A DNA stretch of 64,000 bases from Zeimonas sp964538505. Lineage in GTDB: Bacteria > Pseudomonadota > Gammaproteobacteria > Burkholderiales > Burkholderiaceae_E. Made by a program: the position numbers and the translations under genes. The stretch lies in assembly GCA_964538505.1 (NCBI GenBank), contig CAZIDY010000008.1, positions 42,430 through 106,429 of the forward strand. The letters are read 5' to 3'. The notes beneath the pieces were generated by a model. That model saw nothing but the letters and a program-made list of their open reading frames with translations, was not told where the DNA came from and searched no databases. Positions 16,487-24,940 of this stretch are shown in pieces (within the stretch, counting starts at the first letter, position 1; every line of letters starts with the position of its first letter).

Positions 16487-18129
16487 GGGAAGCGGTGCGA
16501 AAGGGTGGTGCTCCGGCCCGCGACGACGTCGACCTGCGTCTGCAGCGTCCTGCCGGCCGGATTGCGAATCTCGATGTGATGCGAGCCGGCATCGAGCGTG
16601 AGCTGCTTCAGCGGCGGCGTGATGCCGCGCGATACGCCATCGACGAAGACCTCTCCCCATGGCATGACGGCCAGCCGGACAGCGCCGGTACGCGAGGCTG
16701 CGTCGGCGGCGGGCACGGGTTTCGACGCGACCGCGAGTGACGCGACTGCGGCTGCGGCTGCAGTTTTCAGGGCCGGCGACGCGACAGCGGCTTGCGAAGC
16801 CAGCGGCGCAGCGCCAGCCCGCGGCGTCGACGGCGTGGCAGCAGCGGTCGAGGTCGATGCCTGCGCATGCGCAGCGCGATCCGGTGCAGCGAGCGGGTCG
16901 CGCGGTTGCGCCTCGCGCTTCGCAGGGCCTTGCGCCACCTCTGCCCGCGACGACCCCGAACCGGTCGCCGGACCCGACCGTACAGGCGCCACCGGAGACG
17001 CGGCTGCGACTACCGACGAAGGCGGCGCACCGTCGCCGGTCGCGAACCACGCGACGACCGCCACGAAAACGACCGCAACGCCGCCCGCTGCCCACACAAG
17101 CGGTGTCCGCGGGGCGGCAGGGCGCTTCGCGGCCGGCGCTGCACGCGGCGCTTCGCGCGGCTGCGTGCATTCGTGGATGGTGTCATCGGCGCCGGCGTGG
17201 TTCGCGTCGGAACCCTGGATGCCATCGACCGGTGATGCCGCGAACAGCATCGAGCGAAACTCGCCCACGGTGCGCGGCCGCTCCTCGGGTCGGATCGACA
17301 GGCCGCGATCGATCGCCTCGAGAAAGCGTCGGCCGTAGCCGGGAAGCTCGAGCGTCGTCAGCGACGGCAGCGAATCGTGCATCACGCGCGACGCGGACGC
17401 GGGCGGCATCCGGTTCGTCACTGCGAAGTACAGCAGCGCGGCGACGGAATAGATGTCGGTCCACGGCCCCTGCCGGTTCGACGGGTCGTCGGCGTACTGT
17501 TCGATCGGTGCGTAGCCGGGCTTGAGCATCACCGTCATCGCACGGTCGCTCTCGCCGATCACGCGCCGCGCCGCGCCGAGGTCGAGCAGCAAGGCCTTGC
17601 CGTCGTTGCACAGCAGGATGTTGTCGGCCGAAACGTCGCGGTGATAGCAGTCCTCGCCGTGCATGTGCTCGAGCGCGTCGAGCACCGGGCGGATCACCGC
17701 CCGGAGCCACGCCTCGGTGACGACGTTCGGGCCGTTGGCGAGCACCTGGTCGAGCGTGCGCCCCTCGTAGAAGGGCATCACCATGTAGGCGGTGCCGTTC
17801 TGCTCCCAGAAGTGGAGCACCTCGAGCAGCCCCGGGTGGCTGAACTGTGCGAGCAGCCGCGCCTCGGCGAGGAAGCTGCGACGACCGAGCTCGAAGGTTT
17901 TCGCGTAGCGGCTCGACACCGGGTGCACGATGCCGTCGACGCGCGCGGCGAGCTGCGCGGGCAGGTACTCCTTGATCGCGACGCGTCGCTGCAGCGTCAG
18001 GTCCTCGGCCTCGTAGACGACGCCGAAGCCGCCCTGGCCGACGACGCGCGTGACGAGGAAATCGCCCAGGCGCTGCCCCGGCTCGAGCGTCATCGACTCG
18101 GCGAGCATCTCGGTATGGCTCATGTCCAT
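16483..18129 (-). CDS. Membrane Ser/Thr protein kinase with PEGA domain
   Basis: 548 residues from ATG 18129 (ATG 18123 is also possible). The kinase domain (~20-290) shows the Gly loop VGQGGFGVVYE, VAIKEYLP, catalytic loop HRDVSADNILL, a DLG in place of DFG, and PGYAPIEQY. One TM helix (LVWAAGGVAVVFVAVVAWFA, ~330) leads into a long Ala/Pro/Ser linker and a C-terminal PEGA-type beta domain (GEVFVDGVSRGITPPLKQ, then HHIEIRNPAGRTL), which should lie in the periplasm. The architecture recalls T6SS-associated PpkA-type kinases. It starts 10 bases after the GGDEF/EAL gene and overlaps the lipoprotein gene. Confidence 0.85.
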   Translation of the reverse strand: MDMSHTEMLAESMTLEPGQRLGDFLVTRVVGQGGFGVVYEAEDLTLQRRVAIKEYLPAQLAARVDGIVHPVSSRYAKTFELGRRSFLAEARLLAQFSHPGLLEVLHFWEQNGTAYMVMPFYEGRTLDQVLANGPNVVTEAWLRAVIRPVLDALEHMHGEDCYHRDVSADNILLCNDGKALLLDLGAARRVIGESDRAMTVMLKPGYAPIEQYADDPSNRQGPWTDIYSVAALLYFAVTNRMPPASASRVMHDSLPSLTTLELPGYGRRFLEAIDRGLSIRPEERPRTVGEFRSMLFAASPVDGIQGSDANHAGADDTIHECTQPREAPRAAPAAKRPAAPRTPLVWAAGGVAVVFVAVVAWFATGDGAPPSSVVAAASPVAPVRSGPATGSGSSRAEVAQGPAKREAQPRDPLAAPDRAAHAQASTSTAAATPSTPRAGAAPLASQAAVASPALKTAAAAAVASLAVASKPVPAADAASRTGAVRLAVMPWGEVFVDGVSRGITPPLKQLTLDAGSHHIEIRNPAGRTLQTQVDVVAGRSTTLSHRFP

Positions 18130-18139
18130 CTGGTGAGGC

Positions 18140-20596
18140 TCATGTCGTTCCCACCTGTATCGGCGAAGCGGCGGCATCGACCCTGCGCGGCGTGCGTTCG
18201 GTCGGCGCTGCGTCTCGCGCTGCACGCGCTTGCGCCGGGCGCGCATCGGCGAGATGCGCACGCACGGCGGCGAGCTGCGCCCGCGCGGCCTCGAGCGGCG
18301 CGAGATCGACGGGGCGGTCAAGCCAGTGGCCGATCGGCTCGGGCTTTCCGAGCACGAAGCCCTGCGCGTAATCCATGTCGACGCGCAGCAGGAACTCGAT
18401 CGCGTTGACGTCCTCCACCCATTCGGCCACGCAGGCCATGCCGAGCTCCTCGGCGAGGCGACGGATACCGCTGACGATGACCTGGTTGCGCGGCTGCCGG
18501 TCGATGCCCGGCATGAACTGGCCATCGATCTTGACCAGCGACGCGGGAAGCTCGCGCAGATAGGCGAACGACGAGTACCCCGCACCGAAGTCGTCGAGCG
18601 CGATCCGCACGTCGAGCGAGCGCATCTTCTCGACGAAGCGCCGCGTGCCCCGCACGTCGAACATCGCGATCGACTCGGTGATCTCCAGGCAGATGCGCGG
18701 CGCCACTTCGGGGCAGTCGCGCAGCAGCACGTGCGCGTCGGCGAGGAAACGCTCGTCGTTCAGCGAGATCCCGCTCAGGTTCACGGTGAAGAAATCGACG
18801 CACTCGGCATGCTCGCGGTTACCGTCCAGGTGACGCAGCGTGCTCTCGAGCATGTGCCAGTCGATGCGCCGCATCGCCCCGTGCCGTTCGGCCGCTGCGA
18901 TCAGCCGGCCTGGCGGGAGGATCTGCCCTCGTTCGTCGCGTTCGCGCAGCAGCACCTCGTACGACATCGATCGATGCTCGGCACCCGGCCGGCGCAACGG
19001 GACGATCGGCTGCGCGAAGATGGCGATGCGCTCGACCGGCAGGCTCGTACGCAGGCGCTGGCCGAGATCGACCTCGGCGCGATAGCGGGCCAGATGCTCG
19101 TCGGACGGCTCCGCGGCAACGAGCCCGCCGCCATGGTTGCGGCGCGCATCGCGACATGCAGCACCCGCATAGGCGATCAGCTCGGCAGCGCTCATGTCGG
19201 GAGCGAACTCGACGACGCCGGTGCTCGCCATCACGCGGATGCGCTTGCCGTCGACCTCGTAGGCGGTGTCGACGATCGCCGACAGCGCGTTCTGCGCAGC
19301 CGTTCGCGCCCACGCCAGCGGGCAACCGGGCAGCACGACGAGGAACTCGTCGCCGCCCAGTCGGGCGATTCGCGCCGTGTCGGGAACGCTGCGTTCGATC
19401 CTTCGCCCGACCTCCGCGACGAGCGAGTTGCCGGCCGCGTGACCGAACACGTCATTGACGGCCTTGAAGCGATGCAGGTCGACGTAGAAGAGCGACGCCT
19501 GCGCACCCTGCGCGACGAGCTCCGATACACGCTGGATCTCGCGCTCGAGCCCGTGCAGATTCAGCCGCTCGGTAAGCGGGTCGTGATAGGCCATGTGCTC
19601 GAGCGTACGCGCGAGCTGCGTGCGCTCGGTGACGTCGACGAAGCTGATCTCGACCGCGTCGCCGGCGAGCAGTGCATCGACGTCGACGATGCGCTGGGCG
19701 CCGTCTTCCGTCGTGACGCGCACCTCGTTGCTGTAACGCCCCTGCGCAGCCGTCTGCGCGAGCAGCGCTTCGGCGCGCTCGTCTCCCAGCAGCGCGGCCA
19801 GCGTGTTGACGCGCCCCTGCCGGAGCTCGGCGCGGAACAGCTGCCCGGCCAGGTCGTTCCAGCGCTGCACCTGGCCCGCGGGATCGACCGACAGCAGCGC
19901 GACCGGCACCGAGTAGTAGACGTGCCGGTACTTGCGCGCCGCCTCGATCAGGTTGCGCTGCGTCTGCAGGCGCCGCTGACGCTCGACGTAGGCGACGCGC
20001 CCGACGATCGTCAGCGCGAGAACGGCGAAGGCGAGCGCACCCGTGCGCACGTCGAGCAGGTCGTCCGCAATCGACGGGGCCACGTCGACGCGCGCGACGA
20101 TGCCGATCGCGTGCAGCGTCCAGCCGAGAACGAAGACGACCGTCGGCAGGTCCGGCCGCGCCTGTGTCGCCGCGGCGCCGACGATGACGGCCGCAACGAT
20201 CGCCGTCGCGACGTAGCCCGACTCCTCGAAACGGATCGACGGCGAAAGCGTGGCCGCGACGATCGCCGCCACGAGGCCGATCACGGGCGAGAACCGCAGC
20301 GCGCGCCGCAGCCGTGCCGCGCTCGGATCGCGCTCGACGAAGGCGAGGATCAGCTCGACGCTGGCGATCGCGAAAAGCAGCCACAGCCCGCCGGAGAGTA
20401 CGAGGCGGGCCGCGGACGGTGACTGCGTCGCCTGCAGGGCCGGCGGCGGGAGCGTGCACAGCAGCCATGCCGCCAGCCACGCCGCCAGGCACAGTGCCTG
20501 TCGCGTGCGCTGCGTCCAGTCCGCGCGAAGGACGAGCACGACCGGGCGCAGCGGTCGCGCAAGCAGCGCCCTGCCGGTGTCGGGCAGTCCGGGCAT
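18140..20596 (-). CDS. Membrane PAS-GGDEF-EAL cyclic-di-GMP protein
   Basis: 818 residues. The N-terminal ~205 residues form six to eight hydrophobic helices, a MASE-like membrane sensor. A PAS domain (~225-330, VALLSVDPAGQVQRWNDLA) is followed by a GGDEF domain with intact GGDEF (RLGGDEFLVVLPG) and an EAL domain. In the EAL domain the signature reads EVLLR, keeping Glu but losing Ala; ICLEITES, LDDFGAGYSS and VKIDGQF are intact, so phosphodiesterase activity is plausible but not certain. It makes or degrades c-di-GMP at the inner membrane. First gene of the signalling run; the kinase gene starts 10 bases after its stop. Confidence 0.9.
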   Translation of the reverse strand: MPGLPDTGRALLARPLRPVVLVLRADWTQRTRQALCLAAWLAAWLLCTLPPPALQATQSPSAARLVLSGGLWLLFAIASVELILAFVERDPSAARLRRALRFSPVIGLVAAIVAATLSPSIRFEESGYVATAIVAAVIVGAAATQARPDLPTVVFVLGWTLHAIGIVARVDVAPSIADDLLDVRTGALAFAVLALTIVGRVAYVERQRRLQTQRNLIEAARKYRHVYYSVPVALLSVDPAGQVQRWNDLAGQLFRAELRQGRVNTLAALLGDERAEALLAQTAAQGRYSNEVRVTTEDGAQRIVDVDALLAGDAVEISFVDVTERTQLARTLEHMAYHDPLTERLNLHGLEREIQRVSELVAQGAQASLFYVDLHRFKAVNDVFGHAAGNSLVAEVGRRIERSVPDTARIARLGGDEFLVVLPGCPLAWARTAAQNALSAIVDTAYEVDGKRIRVMASTGVVEFAPDMSAAELIAYAGAACRDARRNHGGGLVAAEPSDEHLARYRAEVDLGQRLRTSLPVERIAIFAQPIVPLRRPGAEHRSMSYEVLLRERDERGQILPPGRLIAAAERHGAMRRIDWHMLESTLRHLDGNREHAECVDFFTVNLSGISLNDERFLADAHVLLRDCPEVAPRICLEITESIAMFDVRGTRRFVEKMRSLDVRIALDDFGAGYSSFAYLRELPASLVKIDGQFMPGIDRQPRNQVIVSGIRRLAEELGMACVAEWVEDVNAIEFLLRVDMDYAQGFVLGKPEPIGHWLDRPVDLAPLEAARAQLAAVRAHLADARPAQARAARDAAPTERTPRRVDAAASPIQVGTT

Positions 20597-20785
20597 GTCT
20601 CCGTTTTCCAGGTCGGTCGCATGGCCGACGCGAAGCGCGCGGCCTCGACCGGGGCGAAACCTTCGGGAGCATCGCCGACGGTCTCGCGCGCACGACGGGC
20701 AGGCCGGACAGCCGGACGATGGGCCGCGATACGCGGCGCCCGGCGTGTGGCCTCGGCAGGGCCCAGCCTCACCGGGGCGGGCGCT

Positions 20786-22873
20786 TCAGCCGCCCGATGG
20801 CGTCGCCGGCGACCGCTCGAGCAGTGCGCGCAGGCCGGCGAGCCGGGCCTTGCCCATCTCCTGGCTGACCGTCTGCGCGGGCGCCGGCGACGCATCGAGC
20901 TGCATCTCCTCGAGGAAACGCGAAGGCAGCTGCTCGTAGCGTTCGCGACCGCGCTTGCGCTGGCGGCACCAGGTGAGCGTGAGGCTGCGCTGCGCGCGGG
21001 TCACCGCCACGTACATCAGGCGGCGCTCTTCCTCGATGCGCCGGGCCTGCGCATCGACGTGAGGAAGTTCACGCACGGCCGGAGCGTCCTGTCGCCGCGC
21101 GGCGCCTTCGCTGTCCGCGGGCGCATCGTCATCGCCCGACGAGGTCCTGTCGCCACGATGCGGCAGCAACCCCTCCTCGCAACCGACGACGAAGACGTGC
21201 GCGAACTCGAGCCCCTTGGCCGCGTGTATGGTCGTCAGCCGCACCGCGTCGGCGTCGGCATCGCGCCGATCGAGCTGCGAGAGCAGCGCGACGGTCTGCG
21301 CGAGCTTCAGCAGCGTCGCGTTGTCGTCCTCGGCGCGCTTCTTCATCCAGTCGACGAAATCGCAGACGTTCTGCCATCGGTTGGCAGCGATCTTGTCGTC
21401 GCCCGTCGCGAAAAGGTGCGCCTTGTAGTCGATCGCCGACACGAGATCGTCGAGCACCTGTGCAGCCGGCTCCTTCGACGCACGCCAGCCCATGCGATTG
21501 ACGAACTCGCCGAACTCGCGCAGCGGCTCGAGCTGCCGCGCGGCGATGCGCGACTCGAATCCGGCCTCGAACAACGCGGCGAACATCGATACGTTGCGCT
21601 CGCCTGCATACGCGCCGAGCGCCTGCAGGCTCGCGACGCCGACGCCGCGCTTCGGCGTCGTGACCGCGCGAATGAACGCCGGATCGTCGTCGTCGTTGGC
21701 AAGCAGGCGCAGGTACGCGAGCAGGTCGCGGATCTCGGCGCGCTCGAAGAACGACTGCCCGCCCGACAGCACGTACGGAACCTTCTCCTTGCGCAGCGCC
21801 TGCTCGAAGATGCGCGCCTGGTGGTTGCCGCGATAGAGGATGGCGTAGTCGGAGAACTTCGCACGGCGCTCGAAGCGATGCGCCTGCAGCCGCATCACGA
21901 CCGATTCGGCTTCAGCCTCGTCATCGTCGCAGGGAACGACCTGTACCGGATCGCCGGGGCCATGCTCGGACCACAATTTCTTCGCGTGCAGCTTCGGGTT
22001 GTGCTCGATCAGCTGGTTCGCCGCGCGCAGGATGTTCACGCTCGAACGGTAGTTCTGCTCGAGCTTGACCACCTTCAGCGACGGAAAATCGGCCGACAGC
22101 CGGTTCAGGTTCTCGAGCGTCGCGCCGCGCCAGCCGTAGATCGACTGGTCGTCGTCGCCCACCGCAGTGAACGCGGCGCGCGGCCCGGCCAGCAGCTTGA
22201 GCAGTTCGTACTGGCACGCGTTCGTATCCTGGTATTCGTCGACGAGCAGGTAGCGCAGCTTCTCGCGCCAGGCCTGCGCCACGTCGGCGTGCTCGCGCAG
22301 CAGCCGCACCGGCAGCCGAATCAGGTCGTCGAAATCGACCGCCTGGTAGGCGACCAGCGTGGCGGCGTAGTCGCGATACGCGCGTGCGATCGCGTGCTCG
22401 TTGGCGTCCTTCGCCGACGCGGCAGCCTCGTCGGCGTCGACGAGCGCGTTCTTCCACAACGAGATCCGGTGCTGGGCGGCGCGGGTCGTCTTCCGATCGA
22501 CCGAGCCGAGCGCCTGCTGCACGATGCTGCCCGCGTCGTCGGCATCCACAATCGAGAAGCTGCGCTTCAGGCCGAGTGCCGCGCCGTCGCGTCGCAGCAT
22601 CTGCACGCCGAGCGAGTGGAAGGTGCAGACGAGCGGACGCTGCGCTTCGCGCAGCTGCAGCGCCTTGCCGAGGCGCTCGGCCATTTCCTGCGCGGCCTTG
22701 TTCGTGAAAGTGATCGCCGCGATCGCGTCGGGGCGAAAGCCCGCGTCGACGAGGTGAACGACCTTCTGCGTGATCACGCGCGTCTTGCCGCTGCCGGCAC
22801 CGGCGATGACGAGGCACGGACCGTCGAGATAACGGATCGCCTCGCGTTGGGCGGGGTTCAACTGCGCGGACAT
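20786..22873 (-). CDS. rep: ATP-dependent DNA helicase Rep
   Basis: 695 residues. The UvrD/Rep superfamily 1 motifs are in order: LNPAQREAI, Walker A AGAGSGKT, TFHSLG, motif II LLVDEYQDT, GDDDQSIYGWRGA, LEQNYRSS, LSGGQSFFERAEI, LTTIHAAKGLEF and YVAVTRAQRSL. Rep is a 3'-5' helicase that clears proteins ahead of the replisome and helps restart forks. LSGGQSFFER and the length (E. coli Rep 673) favour Rep over UvrD. The loop after CEEGLLPHR is unusually Asp-rich (SSGDDDAPADSEG). The 189 bases between this gene and the GGDEF/EAL gene hold nothing I recognise. Confidence 0.9.
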   Translation of the reverse strand: MSAQLNPAQREAIRYLDGPCLVIAGAGSGKTRVITQKVVHLVDAGFRPDAIAAITFTNKAAQEMAERLGKALQLREAQRPLVCTFHSLGVQMLRRDGAALGLKRSFSIVDADDAGSIVQQALGSVDRKTTRAAQHRISLWKNALVDADEAAASAKDANEHAIARAYRDYAATLVAYQAVDFDDLIRLPVRLLREHADVAQAWREKLRYLLVDEYQDTNACQYELLKLLAGPRAAFTAVGDDDQSIYGWRGATLENLNRLSADFPSLKVVKLEQNYRSSVNILRAANQLIEHNPKLHAKKLWSEHGPGDPVQVVPCDDDEAEAESVVMRLQAHRFERRAKFSDYAILYRGNHQARIFEQALRKEKVPYVLSGGQSFFERAEIRDLLAYLRLLANDDDDPAFIRAVTTPKRGVGVASLQALGAYAGERNVSMFAALFEAGFESRIAARQLEPLREFGEFVNRMGWRASKEPAAQVLDDLVSAIDYKAHLFATGDDKIAANRWQNVCDFVDWMKKRAEDDNATLLKLAQTVALLSQLDRRDADADAVRLTTIHAAKGLEFAHVFVVGCEEGLLPHRGDRTSSGDDDAPADSEGAARRQDAPAVRELPHVDAQARRIEEERRLMYVAVTRAQRSLTLTWCRQRKRGRERYEQLPSRFLEEMQLDASPAPAQTVSQEMGKARLAGLRALLERSPATPSGG

Positions 22874-22956
22874 CGGGATGCGTCGCCCCAGGCACTGCGA
22901 AGGGACGCGATTCTAGCAACGCCTCCCGGCGTGAGCGGACGCTATCGTCCGGAGCG

Positions 22957-23484
22957 CTACTGGCTCTGCTTCCTGCACATCGGACCGTCGCTCTGCTCGC
23001 GCAGGAAAGCGATCAGGTCGGCGCGTTCGCGGGGATCGGCAACGCCTGCGTAGCCCATCGTCGTTCCCGGCACCGCGCGTAACGGGTCGGCGAGGAAACG
23101 ATCGAGCGTCGCTGCGTTCCAGACGATGCCCGATCGCTTCATCGCGTCGGAGTAGGCAAAACCCGGCACGCTGCCGGCCTTGCGTCCGATGAGGCCGCAA
23201 TGGCGCGGGCCGGTGCGGTCGTAGGCAAGCGCGTGGCAGGCCTCGCAGCGGGTGTAGATCCCGGCGCCGGCTGCGGGGTTGCCGGTTGCAGGCGCTGCAC
23301 CGCGCTCACGCGTGCCTTCGGTCCCGGCAGCTGCGGCCACGGAATGCGCATTCGCTTCTGCGGCGATTGCGCCGGCGGATGGGGAGAGCGCAATGAGTAC
23401 CGCGAACACGAGCGCTGCGGTGCGTGCAGCGGATGCGACAGACGCTGCGATCGAGCCTGTCTTCACCGTTCGCCCCAGCGCCAT
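22957..23484 (-). CDS. Exported monohaem c-type cytochrome
   Basis: 175 residues. A hydrophobic signal sequence (AALVFAVLIALSPSAGA) is followed by an Ala/Gly linker and one cytochrome c domain: haem attachment CEACH (80-84), GPRHCGLIGRKAGSVPGF, a probable axial Met in GTTMGYAG (Met143) and DLIAFLREQ. This is the class I fold related to mitochondrial cytochrome c and acts as a periplasmic electron carrier. It lies 16 bases after the ferritin-like gene and is probably in an operon with it and the ECF sigma factor. Confidence 0.85.
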   Translation of the reverse strand: MALGRTVKTGSIAASVASAARTAALVFAVLIALSPSAGAIAAEANAHSVAAAAGTEGTRERGAAPATGNPAAGAGIYTRCEACHALAYDRTGPRHCGLIGRKAGSVPGFAYSDAMKRSGIVWNAATLDRFLADPLRAVPGTTMGYAGVADPRERADLIAFLREQSDGPMCRKQSQ

Positions 23485-23500
23485 CGCTCGTACGACCTGA

Positions 23501-24079
23501 TCAGGCAACGAAGGCGTCGGGCACCGGCGCTTCGCCCAGCGCGTTGCGCAGCACCGCCCAGTGCATCGCCTCGTCGCCGAGGATGCTCGCCGCCGCCTTC
23601 GACAGATCGCGATTGTCGAAAAGCGGTACCGCGCCGAGATAGGCACTCACTGCGCCCTTCTCGAGCCCGGCGGCGAAGCGCAGCACGTCGGCCTGCGTCT
23701 TCAGCTGGTCGGTCGGAAACATGTACTTCGATTTGGCAGACACCGGCTTGCCGCCGAGCTTCGAGACGGTCGTCGCGAGCAGGTCGGCATGCGCCTTGTG
23801 GTGCCCCTGGAAGGTGACCGCGAGATCGAGCACCGGCTTTTGCAGCAGCCCGCTTTCGGCGCCGACCTGGTACGCGGCGATCGCCTCGAGCTCGGCGCCG
23901 AGCGCCGTGTTCAGGATGCGGGCGTCCTGCTCGGCATCGGAAGCCTTTCCTGCCGCGAGTGCCGGCCGCCCGGCGAGCATCGCGATTGCAGTGGCCGACA
24001 GCAGCAGGCCGGAGCCGCCGATCCAGGCGCGACGGTCGAGCGGTTGTTCGAGGAAGCTGGCACGAATGGGGAAGGACAC
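23501..24079 (-). CDS. Exported ferritin-like domain protein
   Basis: 192 residues from GTG 24079, chosen because GGAG lies about seven bases upstream. The N-terminus has a Tat-like signal (LDRRAWIGGSGLLLSATAIA, cleavage near ALAAG). The mature domain shows the four-helix pattern of ferritin-like DUF4439-type proteins: LGAELEAIAAYQ (Glu ligands), FQGHHKAHADLL, GLEKGAVSAYL and ILGDEAMHWAVL. E/H pairs are placed to bind a di-metal site. Probably periplasmic and possibly involved in metal storage or peroxide handling. Sits 31 bases downstream of the sigma-factor gene and upstream of a cytochrome c, suggesting a single stress regulon. Confidence 0.8.
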   Translation of the reverse strand: MSFPIRASFLEQPLDRRAWIGGSGLLLSATAIAMLAGRPALAAGKASDAEQDARILNTALGAELEAIAAYQVGAESGLLQKPVLDLAVTFQGHHKAHADLLATTVSKLGGKPVSAKSKYMFPTDQLKTQADVLRFAAGLEKGAVSAYLGAVPLFDNRDLSKAAASILGDEAMHWAVLRNALGEAPVPDAFVA

Positions 24080-24110
24080 GGCAGTTCTCCGGTTGGGTTC
24101 AGGAACGCGG

Positions 24111-24848
24111 TCAGGCGGCGGTGCCGGCGTCGCCGTCGGCATCGGATGCACGCTGCAGGCCGAGACGCTCGAAGACGCCGGCGACGATGCGATCGCAGCG
24201 TTCGCCGGCGAAGGCGAAGGCATCAGAGAGCGCGACATCGACCTCTCGTGCAAGCGACTCGCGCAGCATCGAACGCGCGCGGAAGTGCCGCGTGCGCACC
24301 GTGGCTTCGGGAATGCCCAGCACTGCGGCGACTTCCTCGACGCTCATCTCCTCGACGGCGCGCAGCACGAAAACCGAGCGGAATGCCTCGGGCAACTCGT
24401 CGATGCGCGCTTCGAGCGCGCGGCGCAGTTCGCCGCGTTCGGCGAGACGGTCGGGCCGTTCGGATTCGGGCAGCTGCATATTGGATTCCCCGGCGAAGAT
24501 CGCGCTGTCGACAGTCGTGTCGAGCGGAATCACTTCCGCCCTGCGAGCGGCGCCGCGCAGGCGCCCGAGCGATTCGTTGGCGGCGATGCGCACCAGCCAG
24601 GTGGCGAGACGCGACTCGCCGCGAAACTCGTGGAAGGCGCGATACGCCTGCAGCCACGCTTCCTGCACGGCGTCCTCGGCCTCGGCATCGTTCTTCAGGA
24701 TGCTGCGCGCGGTGCGGTACAGCACCTGGTTGTGCCGCTGCATCAAGGTGCGGAAGGCCTGATGGTCCCCCGCGATGATCTCGCCGACGAGTTCGACGTC
24801 GGAGAGGACCTGCATCGGACGCGGCTCCTCGAGCACGTACGGGTTCAT
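24111..24848 (-). CDS. ECF-type RNA polymerase sigma factor
   Basis: 245 residues. Region 2 is FRTLMQRHNQVLYRTARSIL through DAEDAVQEAWLQAYRAF and ATWLVRIAANESLGRLR; region 4 is LPEAFRSVFVLRAVEEMSVE with the HTH VLGIPEATVRTRHFRARS. A ~45-residue tail rich in Ala/Asp follows sigma-4, longer than usual for ECF factors, and no anti-sigma gene is adjacent. The ATG has a good ribosome site (CCAGGAG). It probably directs transcription of the ferritin-like and cytochrome genes immediately downstream, and of other targets. The tail might replace an anti-sigma factor as regulator, which is speculation. Confidence 0.9.
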   Translation of the reverse strand: MNPYVLEEPRPMQVLSDVELVGEIIAGDHQAFRTLMQRHNQVLYRTARSILKNDAEAEDAVQEAWLQAYRAFHEFRGESRLATWLVRIAANESLGRLRGAARRAEVIPLDTTVDSAIFAGESNMQLPESERPDRLAERGELRRALEARIDELPEAFRSVFVLRAVEEMSVEEVAAVLGIPEATVRTRHFRARSMLRESLAREVDVALSDAFAFAGERCDRIVAGVFERLGLQRASDADGDAGTAA

Positions 24849-24940
24849 TACGACTCCTGGCTTGGCTGGCTCGTGCGGCGAATTTCACCGCATTCGTACG
24901 TTGGATGCGGCGGGGGTTGGATTCGTTCCCGGCCGCCGCC

